Shown in pieces: positions 37,153 through 46,245 of a stretch of 64,000 nt of DNA (its first letter is position 1; each line of letters opens with the position of its first letter). Under the pieces are notes generated by a model, which searched no databases, was not told where the DNA came from, and saw only the letters and a program-made list of their open reading frames with translations. The translations under genes were made by a program, and so were the position numbers. Origin of the DNA: Pandoraea pnomenusa (GTDB lineage Bacteria; Pseudomonadota; Gammaproteobacteria; Burkholderiales; Burkholderiaceae); the NCBI RefSeq assembly GCF_000767615.3, contig NZ_CP009553.3:2170001-2234000 (forward strand), given 5' to 3'.

Positions 37153-38358
37153 TTACAGCGCGGCCACGCGGTTGCGCCCGGCCTGCTTTGCGGCATACAG
37201 CGCGCGGTCGGCGCGTTGGAGCACGGTGCCGAACTCGGCGTCGTCGGGTGCGAGACCGCCCACGCCAATGCTCGCGGAGAAGCGTATCGGCGCATTGGGG
37301 CCGGGCACGCTCGCACCGCCAATGGCCGTGAGCAATCGCTCGGCCGCCTGCATGGCGCGTTCGGCATCGGCGTCGGGCAGCAGCACCGCGAATTCCTCGC
37401 CCCCCAGCCGCCCGATCACGGTGTCCTTGCGCAGCGTGGCGCGCAGCACCACCGTCAGTTCGACAATGACGCGGTCGCCGACGGCATGCCCCCAGGTGTC
37501 GTTGATCGCCTTGAAGTGATCCAGGTCGAGCATCAGCACGGCCAGGCGGCGCTGCTGTGCCCGGGCTGCCGCGAACTGGCGCTCGGCCTGCAGGAGAAAC
37601 GCGCGGCGATTCAGCGCGCCGGTGAGCGCGTCGCGCATGGCCATGTCGCCGAGCACCTGATTGACCCGGCGCAGTTCCAGCTCGTCGACGACCAGCACCG
37701 ACAGGTCGGCGAGCAACGCGCGTTTCTCGTCGTCGAGCGTGCGCGGTTTGCGATCGATCACGCACAGCGTGCCGAGGCGATGCCCCTGTGGCGTACGCAG
37801 CGGGGCGCCCGCGTAGAAGCGGATGTTCGGTTCGCCCACGACCAGCGGGTTGTCCGCGAAGCGACGGTCCGCGCGGGCGTCGGGTACCACCAGGACTTCG
37901 TCGTCGAGAATCGCGTGGGCGCAGAACGCCATGGAGCGCGGTGTCTGTTCGGCTTCCAGGCCCTGACGGGCCTTGAACCACTGCCGCGACTCGTCAATTA
38001 GCGAGACGAGCGAGATCGGTGTGCCGAGCACGTACGACGCCAGCCGCACGATGCGGTCGAACGCGGGTTCGGGCGGGGTGTCGAGAATCTCGTAGCGACG
38101 CAGGGCGGCGAGGCGCTCGGCCTCGTCCGGATGGGAGTGGAAATTCAGGGGATCTGTCAATGTCGACACTCGATCGATAGCCTCCGTGACGCCGTCAATT
38201 CTGCCGCGCCCGCCCTCGCTTGGCAATCGCGGCGCCGCCGAACGTGCCGCGCCCGGCATGTGGGCCGTCCGCCACAGCGCCTGAGCGGCCAGCCGCTCGT
38301 CCTCGGGGGAGGGGGGCAAATGCCCGGCGTCGGCCGGGGCGCAAAGAGCGAGTGTCAT
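37153..38358 (-). CDS. GAF-GGDEF diguanylate cyclase
   Basis: Soluble protein of 401 residues: ~65-residue N-terminal tail, GAF domain (~85-225, RRYEILDTPPEPAFDRIVRL onward), and GGDEF domain with intact GGEEF (319-323). The inhibitory RxxD position reads RKDT, so product inhibition is probably lost. The ATG overlaps the TGA of the upstream flavin reductase gene, suggesting coupling, but the long poorly conserved N-terminus leaves room for an internal start. Confidence 0.87.
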   Translation of the reverse strand: MTLALCAPADAGHLPPSPEDERLAAQALWRTAHMPGAARSAAPRLPSEGGRGRIDGVTEAIDRVSTLTDPLNFHSHPDEAERLAALRRYEILDTPPEPAFDRIVRLASYVLGTPISLVSLIDESRQWFKARQGLEAEQTPRSMAFCAHAILDDEVLVVPDARADRRFADNPLVVGEPNIRFYAGAPLRTPQGHRLGTLCVIDRKPRTLDDEKRALLADLSVLVVDELELRRVNQVLGDMAMRDALTGALNRRAFLLQAERQFAAARAQQRRLAVLMLDLDHFKAINDTWGHAVGDRVIVELTVVLRATLRKDTVIGRLGGEEFAVLLPDADAERAMQAAERLLTAIGGASVPGPNAPIRFSASIGVGGLAPDDAEFGTVLQRADRALYAAKQAGRNRVAAL

Positions 38359-38975
38359 GGCTTGACTTCGAACGCTTCGCCGGTCTCGAAGAAGTTGCCG
38401 CCGGCAATGTAGTGCAGGCTTCGCAATCCTCCCGATCCGCCCGATCCGGCGGATTCACCGGTCGCACCGGTCGCACCGGTCTCATCGGTCCCGAACTGCC
38501 AGCGTCCGTCGCGAAAGGCGCGCGGATCGGCCCAGGCCGCCACGACTTCGCCGAGAAACAGATCGTAGCGCTCCTGGTTGTGCGGCTCCGGAATCACGCG
38601 GCATTCCAGCCATGCCAGGCAGCCCTCGATGAGCGGCGCCCCGATCTGCGAACCGCTGAACGCCCGCACCCCGGTACCCGGGGCGAACTTGTCGGTATCG
38701 CGCCCGGAGATCGAGCCGACCGCGAGTGTCTCGCGTGCGATGGCGCGTGCCGGCACGTTCAGCGAGAACTCGCCCGAGGCGTCGACCAGCTCACGCGTGA
38801 GCGTATTGCGATCGATGACGACGGCGATCTTCGGTGGGGAAAAGTCCACCGGCATCGACCAGGCGGCGGCCATCACGTTCCGGCGCCCGGCATGGGCGCT
38901 GCCCACGAGCACGGTCGGGCCGTGATTGAGCAGCCGGTAGGCTTTGGGGAGTGCGACGGGCAGACGTTCGGTCAT
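38355..38975 (-). CDS. Flavin reductase-like FMN-binding protein
   Basis: 206-residue member of the flavin reductase/split-barrel FMN family (NVMAAAWSMPVDFSPPKIAVVID, SGEFSLNVP, CLAWLECRV). It likely reduces or binds FMN in the cytoplasm. Near the C-terminus it has a Gly-rich triplet-repeat insert (DETGATGATGESAGSGGSGG) encoded by 9-bp tandem repeats. Start MTERLPVALP at 38975 fits the family. Stop overlaps the start of the GGDEF gene. Confidence 0.85.
   Translation of the reverse strand: MTERLPVALPKAYRLLNHGPTVLVGSAHAGRRNVMAAAWSMPVDFSPPKIAVVIDRNTLTRELVDASGEFSLNVPARAIARETLAVGSISGRDTDKFAPGTGVRAFSGSQIGAPLIEGCLAWLECRVIPEPHNQERYDLFLGEVVAAWADPRAFRDGRWQFGTDETGATGATGESAGSGGSGGLRSLHYIAGGNFFETGEAFEVKP
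38431..38490. repeat. 9-bp tandem repeats inside the flavin reductase gene
   Basis: Units CCCGATCCG (x2) and TCGCACCGG (x2 plus partial copies) in a 60-bp tract, coding for the Gly-rich loop. Being a multiple of 3, copy changes would keep frame. Confidence 0.7.
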
Positions 38976-39205
38976 GATGGGCGCTCGGCAGGCGAAGTAA
39001 AGGATCAGGCGGCCCATGATAGCGCGCATCGGCACGCTGCCGGCGGCGCTTGACGCGACGGCTGACATCCGAAAAAGGCGGCCCGCAGGGTGAGCTGCGG
39101 GCCGTACAAACGGCACGGTGCGGGGAGCGCGTGCCGGATCAGATGTGCTCGCAGTATTTCATGCGTTCGTCCCAGTCCGGTCCCCATGCGCGTGGGATGG
39201 CATCA

Positions 39206-39235
39206 CCCCGGTCGCCCCGATCGCCCCGATCGCCC
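39206..39235. repeat. 9-bp tandem repeats upstream of the DUF72 gene
   Basis: CCCCGGTCG then CCCCGATCG twice and a partial unit; a short GC microsatellite-like tract, non-coding as far as I can see. Confidence 0.6.
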
Positions 39236-39327
39236 TATACTGAGGCGCATGTCCGGGGGGGGTCTGTATTTGGCCGCCGTCTCCGGGAGCACCCCAACGG
39301 TTGTCATTGCCAACGGGAGGGCGGGGT

Positions 39328-40350
39328 ATGCGCCGATCTCAGTCGTCGAGCGCGGGGCAGCGCGATTTGCTGACGGGCGGCACGCCCGAGGACGCGAACG
39401 TCCCGCGGCATGCCGGGTCGGGGCGCGGCATGGCGCGCACCGGTGCCAACGTCTACGTCGGCACGGCCTCATGGACCGACAAATCGCTCATTGCCTGCAA
39501 GCGCTTTTATCCGCCCGGACATACGTCGGCCGAGGCGCGCCTGCGCTACTACGCCAGCCGCTTTCCGATGGTCGAGGTCGACAGCAGTTATTACGCCATG
39601 CCGTCGGCCGTCAATGCGCAGCTCTGGGTCGGGCGCACGCCCGCGGCATTCGTGTTCAACATCAAGGCGTTCCGCCTGCTGACCGGCCATCAGACGCCGC
39701 GTATCGCGTTTCCGAAAGACCTTCAGCCCGAACTGCCGCCGGGCGGCGGGCCGAACGTCTACTACAAGGACATGCCCGACGCGCTCAGGGACGAGATCTG
39801 GCGGCGCTATCTCGAAGCGCTTGCCCCGTTGCGTCTGGCCGGCAAGTTGGGGTTGGTCCACTTCCAGTTTCCGCCGTGGCTCACCGGCGATCGGAAGAGC
39901 CGCGCGCACGTGGAGGACTGCGCGCAGCGCATGGCCGGCTACGGCGTGGCCGCCGAGTTCCGTTCCCGCGGCTGGTTCGATGGGGTGCATGCGGACGAGA
40001 CGCTGACCTGGCTGCGCTTGCTCGGTTGGGTCAACACGATCGTCGATGAGCCACAGGGCTTCGCGAACAGCATTCCGCAAGTCTGGCAGACCACCACGCC
40101 GCTCGCCGCCGTGGTCCGTCTGCATGGCCGCAATCACGCCACGTGGAACGTGCGCGAGAGCACCGCGGCGTCGGATCGCTTCAACTACGACTATCGCGAC
40201 GCGGAGCTTGCCGCGCTGGTCGACCCGATACGCGTGATCGCCAGAGAGGTCGCACGCGTGTACGTCGTGTTCAACAACAACTACGAAGATCAGGGGCAGC
40301 GTAATGCGACGACCCTGATGCATCTGCTGGGCGATGATGCGATGCAGTAA
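39328..40350 (+). CDS. DUF72 family protein
   Basis: 340-residue cytoplasmic TIM-barrel-type DUF72 protein: VYVGTASWTDKSL, YASRFPMVEVDSSYYAMP, LVHFQFPPWL and the C-terminal VYVVFNNNYEDQGQRNA block. Biochemical role unknown. Start at ATG 39328 is backed by GGGAGG 7 nt upstream; it adds a ~36-residue polar N-terminal tail before the domain. Confidence 0.87.
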   Translation: MRRSQSSSAGQRDLLTGGTPEDANVPRHAGSGRGMARTGANVYVGTASWTDKSLIACKRFYPPGHTSAEARLRYYASRFPMVEVDSSYYAMPSAVNAQLWVGRTPAAFVFNIKAFRLLTGHQTPRIAFPKDLQPELPPGGGPNVYYKDMPDALRDEIWRRYLEALAPLRLAGKLGLVHFQFPPWLTGDRKSRAHVEDCAQRMAGYGVAAEFRSRGWFDGVHADETLTWLRLLGWVNTIVDEPQGFANSIPQVWQTTTPLAAVVRLHGRNHATWNVRESTAASDRFNYDYRDAELAALVDPIRVIAREVARVYVVFNNNYEDQGQRNATTLMHLLGDDAMQ

Positions 40351-40413
40351 GATATTTCGCCAGCCGAAGCATGCGTTCTGACGTTTCGACATCGAAATAA
40401 TGGAGACGACACC

Positions 40414-41052
40414 ATGGCGACCGACCGCCGCGTAACCTTCTTTCATGCGCCCAACACTCGTTCATCGGGTGTGCTGGTGCTGCTCGAGGAACTGCAGGCC
40501 GAGTACGATCTGCATCTGCTGCGCTTCGCCACCGGCGAGCAACGTGGCTCGGACTATCTGGACGTCAATCCGATGGGCAAGGTGCCCGCGATTCGCCATG
40601 GCGACGCCGTGATTACCGAGCAGGCGGCGGTCTACATGTACCTGGCGGAGCTTTATCCGGAGCAATCGCTGGCGCCGCCGCCTGGCGATCCCCGGCGGGG
40701 GCCGTATCTGCGGTGGATGGTCTACTACGGCTCGTGCGTCGAGCCGGCAGTGGTGGACAAGTCGCTCGGGCGCGACGGCGCCGAGCGTTCACGATCGCCT
40801 TACGGCGACTACGAGTCGGTCATCTGGACCATCGATCGGCACTGGGCGCAGAACCCGGGGCCGTGGTGGCTCGGCGAATCGTTCACGGCGGCCGACGCGC
40901 TGTGGGGCAATGCGATGCACTTCCTCACGCACTTCAAACTGATTCCGCCGACCCCCGCGATCACGGCCTACGTCACCCGCTTTCGTGAGCGCGAAAGCGT
41001 GGCCCGTGCGCTCGCGCGCGATGCCGAGTTCGCGAGGCAACTGTCGGGCTGA
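40414..41052 (+). CDS. Glutathione S-transferase family protein
   Basis: 212 residues: thioredoxin-like N-terminal domain (VTFFHAPNTRSSGVLVLLEEL, NPMGKVPAI with the cis-Pro) and all-helical C-terminal domain (GESFTAADALWGNAM). The N-terminal catalytic position would be Ser/Asn in APNTRSS. Substrate unknown. Confidence 0.88.
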   Translation: MATDRRVTFFHAPNTRSSGVLVLLEELQAEYDLHLLRFATGEQRGSDYLDVNPMGKVPAIRHGDAVITEQAAVYMYLAELYPEQSLAPPPGDPRRGPYLRWMVYYGSCVEPAVVDKSLGRDGAERSRSPYGDYESVIWTIDRHWAQNPGPWWLGESFTAADALWGNAMHFLTHFKLIPPTPAITAYVTRFRERESVARALARDAEFARQLSG

Positions 41053-41094
41053 GCGAACGGCACGCAGGGGCCGCCTTCGTCCGCCGCGCCAGGA

Positions 41095-41571
41095 TCAACG
41101 CTCCAGGGCCTCGATGACCGGATCGCACTCGATCGGAAAATTGACCGAATTGGCGATGTAGCATTTCTCATGCGCGGCGTGGTGCAGACGCTCGGCCAGC
41201 GCAACGTCGCCGCCCGCGCGAATCGTCACGCGCGGGTGGAGCACGATCCTCGTGAAGCCGCCCTGCGTGGCCGTGTCGATCATCGTGCCGACGGCGTGGT
41301 CGACGTACGCCTCCACGACAATGCCCGCCTCCGAGCACAGATGCAGATACCAGAGTTTGTGGCAGGCGCTGGCCGACGCCACGAGCAGGTCCTCGGGATT
41401 CCAGCGCGCCGGATCTCCGCGAAAGGCCGGGTCGGACGAGCCGGGAATCGTGGGCTTGCCCTCGGCGCGAATCTCGTGATTGCGCCCGTAGTCGCGATAC
41501 CCGGAGGTGCCGCTGCCCTGATTGCCGATCCACTCGATGCTGATTCGGTACTGATGTTCGCCTGATGCCAT
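41095..41571 (-). CDS. OsmC-family peroxide/thiol reductase-like protein
   Basis: 158-residue OsmC/Ohr-superfamily protein with two redox-type cysteines (SACHKLWYLHLCSEAG ... HEKCYIANS) and the RWNPEDLLVAS signature. Likely hydroperoxide detoxification in the cytoplasm. GGAGA 6 nt before ATG 41571 supports the start. Convergent with the GST gene, so both may belong to stress defence. Confidence 0.87.
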   Translation of the reverse strand: MASGEHQYRISIEWIGNQGSGTSGYRDYGRNHEIRAEGKPTIPGSSDPAFRGDPARWNPEDLLVASASACHKLWYLHLCSEAGIVVEAYVDHAVGTMIDTATQGGFTRIVLHPRVTIRAGGDVALAERLHHAAHEKCYIANSVNFPIECDPVIEALER

Positions 41572-41817
41572 GACGTGTCTCCGCTGCGTGTGCACGCAGC
41601 CGTAGGGGTGGGAAGAAGCCTGGCGCGAGGTTTGTGCAATCGTGCGCACGATGGGCACGATGTGCGGGATGCACGGGAGGTGCGATCTTCCGCAAACGCG
41701 CCAGCAGGCCGCCTGACCATGCGGCATTTTCGCAGGCAAGCAGGCGCGGCGCTGGCCATTTTCGGCCATCAGATCATCAAGACGCCAAAACGACCGGTGC
41801 CATGCGTCGGGACGGCG

Positions 41818-42678
41818 TCATGCCAGCGGCTCGGTCGTCAGCGCACGCGTGAGGCCATGCATCGGGCGGCGCATGGCCACGTCGAACGGATTGGTCTGCG
41901 GGCCGATCAGCTCGGCCTGGCGACGCAACAATTCCACCACCATCGGCAGTCGATCCTGCGACAGCCTTGCGGCCAGCGTGCCCACGCTCAGTGCGGCAAC
42001 GGCGTGTCCGGTGCGGTCGAACACGGGCACGGCCACGCCGGCCATGCCATCGAGCACGCCACTGTTGCTGCCGGCGTATCCCAGTTGCCGCACGCGTTCG
42101 ATCTCGGTGCGCAGATAGACCTCGTCGAGCACACCATAGCCGCGCAGCCGCGGTACGTTGAAGCGAATGATCTCTTCGCGCTCGGCTTCGGGCAGGAACG
42201 CCAGAATCGCCAGGCTGCCCTGGCCGACGCCGAGCGCGACCCGTCCGCCAATGTCGCCGGTGAACGACCGGATCGGGAAGGGGCCCTCGCACATGTCGAG
42301 ACATACGGCGTCGAAGCTGCTGCGCACGAGCAGGAAGATGGTGTCGCCCAGGCTGGCGCACAGCCGCAGCAGCGACGGCCGGCATAGCGTGCGCATGCCG
42401 CTCGGATTGCCGGCCTGCGCGGCCATCGCGAAGAAGTCGATGCTCAGCCGATACATCTTCGACGTTTCGTCCTGTTCCACCACATGCTCGGCGATGAGCG
42501 CGTGCAGGATTCGGTGCACGGTCGCCTGACTCAGCCCGACGGCCTTGGCGATGTGGGTGACGCGCTCGCCTTCGGGTTTGGCATCGCCCAACGCGCGAAT
42601 TACGGCAAATGTGCGCTGCAGGATGCCCGTGCCGGCAGCGTCCGGCGTCGTCGTGCGAGGTGAATCGGCGGTCGTCAT
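41818..42678 (-). CDS. IclR-family transcriptional regulator
   Basis: 286 residues: N-terminal winged HTH (GILQRTFAVIRAL ... GLSQATVHRILHALIAEHVV) and the C-terminal IclR effector domain (~110-275) with GVGQGSLAILA and GVAVPVFDRTGHAVAALSVG. Divergent from the ABC-transporter/oxidoreductase operon and most likely its regulator; a 17-bp palindrome lies 14 bp upstream of its start and a second before the operon. Confidence 0.9.
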   Translation of the reverse strand: MTTADSPRTTTPDAAGTGILQRTFAVIRALGDAKPEGERVTHIAKAVGLSQATVHRILHALIAEHVVEQDETSKMYRLSIDFFAMAAQAGNPSGMRTLCRPSLLRLCASLGDTIFLLVRSSFDAVCLDMCEGPFPIRSFTGDIGGRVALGVGQGSLAILAFLPEAEREEIIRFNVPRLRGYGVLDEVYLRTEIERVRQLGYAGSNSGVLDGMAGVAVPVFDRTGHAVAALSVGTLAARLSQDRLPMVVELLRRQAELIGPQTNPFDVAMRRPMHGLTRALTTEPLA

Positions 42679-42691
42679 TTGAGCCTCAATT

Positions 42692-42708
42692 ATTCCGTCA
42701 AACGAAAT
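42692..42708. promoter_or_regulatory. IclR-type operator candidate, iclR-proximal
   Basis: ATTCCGTCAAACGAAAT: imperfect palindrome ATTCCG-N5-CGAAAT. It matches the distal copy at 42843 in 16 of 17 positions. Confidence 0.6.
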
Positions 42709-42842
42709 GTTAGCCTAAGCCGTCGATGCTTGAAAACTATCGCGGCATGCCAGTTTTATTAAAAACGGCCTGTATTCACCATAGCTTAGGGATTATCCCG
42801 AGGCGTTGACGCGAAACGAATCGATCCCCGTGTTGCGCAAAC

Positions 42843-42859
42843 ATTCCGTCAATCGAAAT
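42843..42859. promoter_or_regulatory. IclR-type operator candidate, operon-proximal
   Basis: ATTCCGTCAATCGAAAT, the second near-identical copy. Nearby ATTTCGCGGAAT (42878-42889) contains the same half-sites without spacer and may be a further contact. Confidence 0.6.
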
Positions 42860-42975
42860 AATCAGAAAATTTATCTCATTTCGCGGAATCGTTGTCTTGC
42901 GGCAAGCAATTTGGCTCGCTACTGTTCGATGCAATTGCATTTCTAGCGGCGCACCTGCGCCCGAAGGTAGGGACC

Positions 42976-44085
42976 ATGTCTTTCCTGACTTTGACGGATG
43001 TTTCCAAGACGTTCGGCGAGCTCAACGCCGTCTCGAACGTCAATCTCTCGGTGGAAAAGGGCGAGTTTGTCTCGCTGCTCGGCCCGTCGGGCTGTGGCAA
43101 GACCACGACTTTGCAGATGATCGCGGGATTCGTCGAAACCACGACCGGGCGCATTACGCTCGACGGGCGCGATATCACGCACATGCGCCCGAACAAGCGC
43201 GGTCTGGGCATCGTGTTCCAGAGCTACGCGCTCTTTCCGCACATGACCGTCGCGGACAACGTGGGCTTTGGCCTGGAAATGCGCGGCGTGGACAAGGCAG
43301 AGCGCCAGGCGCGCATTCGCGAGGCGCTCGCCCTGGTGCGGCTCGACGCGCTGGGTCATCGCTATCCGCGCGAACTCTCCGGCGGGCAGCGTCAGCGGGT
43401 GGCGATCGCGCGCGCCGTGGTGATCGCACCGCCCGTGCTGCTGCTCGACGAGCCGATGTCCAACCTCGATGCCAAGCTGCGCGAGGACATGCAGTTCGAG
43501 CTGCGCGCGATTCAGCGCAAGATCGGCACGACCACCATCATGGTCACGCACGACCAGTCCGAGGCACTCTCGATCAGCGATCGCGTGGTCGTGATGGAGG
43601 CTGGGCGCATCACGCAGGTCGACACGCCGTATCGCGCTTATGAGCGTCCGGAAACCCCGTTCGTCTCGCAATTCATCGGCAAGGCCAACATGCTCGCCGG
43701 CCGGGTGGCGGCACGCGACGGCGAACATCTGCATGTCGCGCTGGGCGCGCAGCTCACGCAACGCGCGTCGCTTGCCGAGCTCTCGCCGCGCGAGCGCGAC
43801 CTGGCCGTGGGCGACGCGATCACGTTGTGCCTGCGCCCGGAAAAGGTCCGGTTGTGCGCGCCCGCGGCAGGCCGCTTGCCGGCCACGGTGACAAGTCGCT
43901 TCTTCCTGGGCAGCCAATGGCTCTATCGCGTGGACAGCGCACTGGGCGAAGTGCTCGTGTGTTGCCAGAACGAAGGGGGTGAGCCGCTCGACGAGGGGGC
44001 GCCGGTGGGGCTCGACTGGCAGTCCGAGGCCGTGCGCTTCATCTCGCAGGGGGCGGTCAATGCAGGAGAGCGCGCCCATGTCTGA
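42976..44085 (+). CDS. ABC transporter ATP-binding protein (PotA-like)
   Basis: 369-residue cytoplasmic ATPase. Walker A GPSGCGKTTT (~37), Q-loop FQSYALFPH, signature LSGGQRQRVA, Walker B VLLLDEPMSNLD, switch His in VTHDQSEA, plus a C-terminal TOBE domain (~275-360). Class is that of polyamine/opine/iron importers. Start ATG 42976 follows GGTAGGG. First gene of the operon under the putative IclR control region. Confidence 0.93.
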   Translation: MSFLTLTDVSKTFGELNAVSNVNLSVEKGEFVSLLGPSGCGKTTTLQMIAGFVETTTGRITLDGRDITHMRPNKRGLGIVFQSYALFPHMTVADNVGFGLEMRGVDKAERQARIREALALVRLDALGHRYPRELSGGQRQRVAIARAVVIAPPVLLLDEPMSNLDAKLREDMQFELRAIQRKIGTTTIMVTHDQSEALSISDRVVVMEAGRITQVDTPYRAYERPETPFVSQFIGKANMLAGRVAARDGEHLHVALGAQLTQRASLAELSPRERDLAVGDAITLCLRPEKVRLCAPAAGRLPATVTSRFFLGSQWLYRVDSALGEVLVCCQNEGGEPLDEGAPVGLDWQSEAVRFISQGAVNAGERAHV

Positions 44086-44983
44086 GACGCTGCAAGTCAT
44101 GCGCGCCGACGCCCCGCCCGCCGCACGCGCGCCCTGGCATGCGTATTTGCCGATGTGGCTGATGAGCGCGCCGGCCATGCTGCTGTTCGTGGCGCTGGTG
44201 CTCATTCCGTTGCTGATGACGCTCGCGCTCACGTTCTACCAGTTCGATCCGGCGAGTGGTCCGATTGCGGCGTTCCAGTTCGACAACTATCGGGAAGTCC
44301 TCTTCGACCCGTACTTCCATACGATCTTCCTGCGCACGTTCGGCATCTCGCTCACGGTCACGGCCGTGTGTGCCGTGGTCGGCACATTCGAGGCCTACGT
44401 GCTCTCGCGCATGGGCGATCCGTGGCGCTCGCTGTTCCTGCTGATCATTCTCTCGCCGCTGCTCGTGTCCATCGTGGTGCGCGCTTTTGGCTGGAGCATG
44501 CTGCTCGGCTCGGGCGGTCTGGTCAACCAGACGTTCGGCCTGCTCGGGATGGGGCCATTCAAGCTCGAGTACACGAATTTCGCGATCGTGATCGCGCTTG
44601 TGCACGTGATGCTGCCGTTCATGGTCATTCCCGTATGGACGTCGCTGCAACGGCTCGATCCGCAGACGGAGAACGCGGCGCTGTCGCTCATGGCCTCGCA
44701 GGCGACCACGCTGCGTCGCATCGTGCTGCCGCAACTGGTGCCGGGCATCCTGTCGGGCAGTCTGATGGTGTTCGGCCTGTCGGCGAGCGCGTTCGCGATT
44801 CCGAGCCTGCTGGGCGGGCGACGCCTCAAGGTCGCCGCCACCGCCGTGTACGACCAGTTCCTGAGTTCGCTGAACTGGCCGCTGGGCGCGACCATCGCCG
44901 TGCTGCTGCTGGTGGCGAACCTGATCGTGATGCTGACGTATTACCGCCTGCTCGAGCGCCGCTACTCGCGCAGCATGGGCTGA
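44078..44983 (+). CDS. ABC transporter permease (PotB-like)
   Basis: 301-residue inner-membrane permease with six hydrophobic helices and the EAA loop (ENAALSLMASQATTLRRIVLPQLVPGI). Overlaps the ATPase gene by 8 bp; AGGAG 7 nt before ATG 44078 decides the start over ATG 44060. Confidence 0.92.
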   Translation: MSETLQVMRADAPPAARAPWHAYLPMWLMSAPAMLLFVALVLIPLLMTLALTFYQFDPASGPIAAFQFDNYREVLFDPYFHTIFLRTFGISLTVTAVCAVVGTFEAYVLSRMGDPWRSLFLLIILSPLLVSIVVRAFGWSMLLGSGGLVNQTFGLLGMGPFKLEYTNFAIVIALVHVMLPFMVIPVWTSLQRLDPQTENAALSLMASQATTLRRIVLPQLVPGILSGSLMVFGLSASAFAIPSLLGGRRLKVAATAVYDQFLSSLNWPLGATIAVLLLVANLIVMLTYYRLLERRYSRSMG

Positions 44984-45022
44984 GGCGCCACGTTTTCCGC
45001 AGAACAGAATCCATTGGCCATC

Positions 45023-45817
45023 ATGCGTAAAAACAGTCCCCTGGCGCTCGCGTTCCACGCGCTCGTCATTCTCTTCGTGCTTGCCCCGATGATCATCGTG
45101 GTGCTCGTCGCGTTCACGCCGGAGCAAACGCTGTCGCTGCCCACGCGCGGTCTCTCGCTTCGCTGGTTCCGCGCGATTCTCGACTACCCGGACTTCATCG
45201 CGTCGTTCTTCACCAGCCTGAAGCTCGCCTTCCTGTCGGCCACGCTCTCGCTGGCGATTGCGCTGCCGGCGGCGCTGGCGATCGGGCGCTCGCGTTTTCC
45301 CGGGCGCAACTTTCTCAACGGCCTGCTGCTCTCGCCGCTGGTCATCCCGGGCCTCGTGCTCGGCATCGCGCTGTTGCGATTCTTCGCGATGCTCGGCGTG
45401 ACCGGCTCGTTTGCCGCGCTCACGTTCGCACACATGATCGTCGTTACGCCGTTCATCATGCGCCTGGTGCTCGCGTCGATCAGTGGCCTGGACCGCAGCG
45501 TGGAGCACGCCGCCGCCTCGCTCGGCGCCGGGTCGTGGACGACCTTTCGCCGCGTCACGATGCCAATGATTCTGCCCGGCATCACCGGCGGTTGGTTGCT
45601 CGCCTTCATCAACAGTTTCGACGAGCTGACGATGTCGGTCTTCATCACGTCGCCGCAGACGGTCACATTGCCCGTGCGCATGTACATGTACGCGACCGAG
45701 TCGATCGATCCGATGATGGCGTCGGTCTCGGCGCTGGTGATCGCCGTGACGCTGGGTGCGATGCTGCTGCTCGACCGGGTCTATGGCCTGAACCGCATTC
45801 TGATCGGCCAGCATTGA
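45023..45817 (+). CDS. ABC transporter permease (PotC-like)
   Basis: 264-residue second permease with six helices and EAA loop (VEHAAASLGAGSWTTFRRVTMPMILPGI). Start placed at ATG 45023; an in-frame TTG three codons earlier is possible, neither has a good ribosome-binding site. Pairs with the preceding permease. Confidence 0.92.
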   Translation: MRKNSPLALAFHALVILFVLAPMIIVVLVAFTPEQTLSLPTRGLSLRWFRAILDYPDFIASFFTSLKLAFLSATLSLAIALPAALAIGRSRFPGRNFLNGLLLSPLVIPGLVLGIALLRFFAMLGVTGSFAALTFAHMIVVTPFIMRLVLASISGLDRSVEHAAASLGAGSWTTFRRVTMPMILPGITGGWLLAFINSFDELTMSVFITSPQTVTLPVRMYMYATESIDPMMASVSALVIAVTLGAMLLLDRVYGLNRILIGQH

Positions 45818-45840
45818 ACACGCGCTTCGGAACGACATTC

Positions 45841-46245
45841 ATGTCCCGCACTTCCCATTGCCTGCCAGACGCGAGCGTGCCGCGCGCGTCGGCGCAACCC
45901 CAGTTGACGCGCCTGGCCGAGACGGCGCGCACGCCCGTCATGTTCTATCTCGATGGTGCGCCGGTGCAGGCGCTCGCGGGCGACACGTTGCTCACGGCGA
46001 TCCTCACGCACCAACGGCACCTTCGGTTCAGCGAATTCAGCGGCGCGCCGCGCGCGGGCTTTTGCCTGATCGGCGCATGCCAGGATTGCTGGGTGCGCTG
46101 CGAGACATCGGGCGGGGTCCCGGGCGACGCGCAGTGCATCCGCGTGCGCGCCTGTTCCACGACGGTACAGGCCGGCATGCGTATCCTGACCGATGCGCCC
46201 CGCGCCCCGCATGCCGATGACGACCGGGGAGGCGCGCATGGCTGA
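45841..46245 (+). CDS. (2Fe-2S)-binding subunit of an amine/opine-type oxidase (HcnA-like)
   Basis: 134-residue small subunit with a plant-ferredoxin-like cysteine set GFCLIGACQDCWVRC ... RACST. Proteins like this form heterotrimers with two FAD subunits: hydrogen cyanide synthase, octopine/nopaline oxidase, D-hydroxyproline dehydrogenase. Overlaps the next gene by 8 bp. Confidence 0.82.
   Translation: MSRTSHCLPDASVPRASAQPQLTRLAETARTPVMFYLDGAPVQALAGDTLLTAILTHQRHLRFSEFSGAPRAGFCLIGACQDCWVRCETSGGVPGDAQCIRVRACSTTVQAGMRILTDAPRAPHADDDRGGAHG

Larger units (their letters stand above)
42679..42975. other. Divergent control region iclR / ABC operon
   Basis: Nearly 300 bp, AT-richer than surroundings (notably 42740-42800 and 42855-42880). 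It holds two copies of a 17-bp palindrome near opposite ends and a related 12-bp palindrome; no gene. Confidence 0.65.

Noticed and set aside
37135..37160. Duplicated 12-mer GGTATTACAGCG at the end of the GAF-GGDEF gene
   Set aside because: A small tandem duplication around a stop codon; no sign of function.
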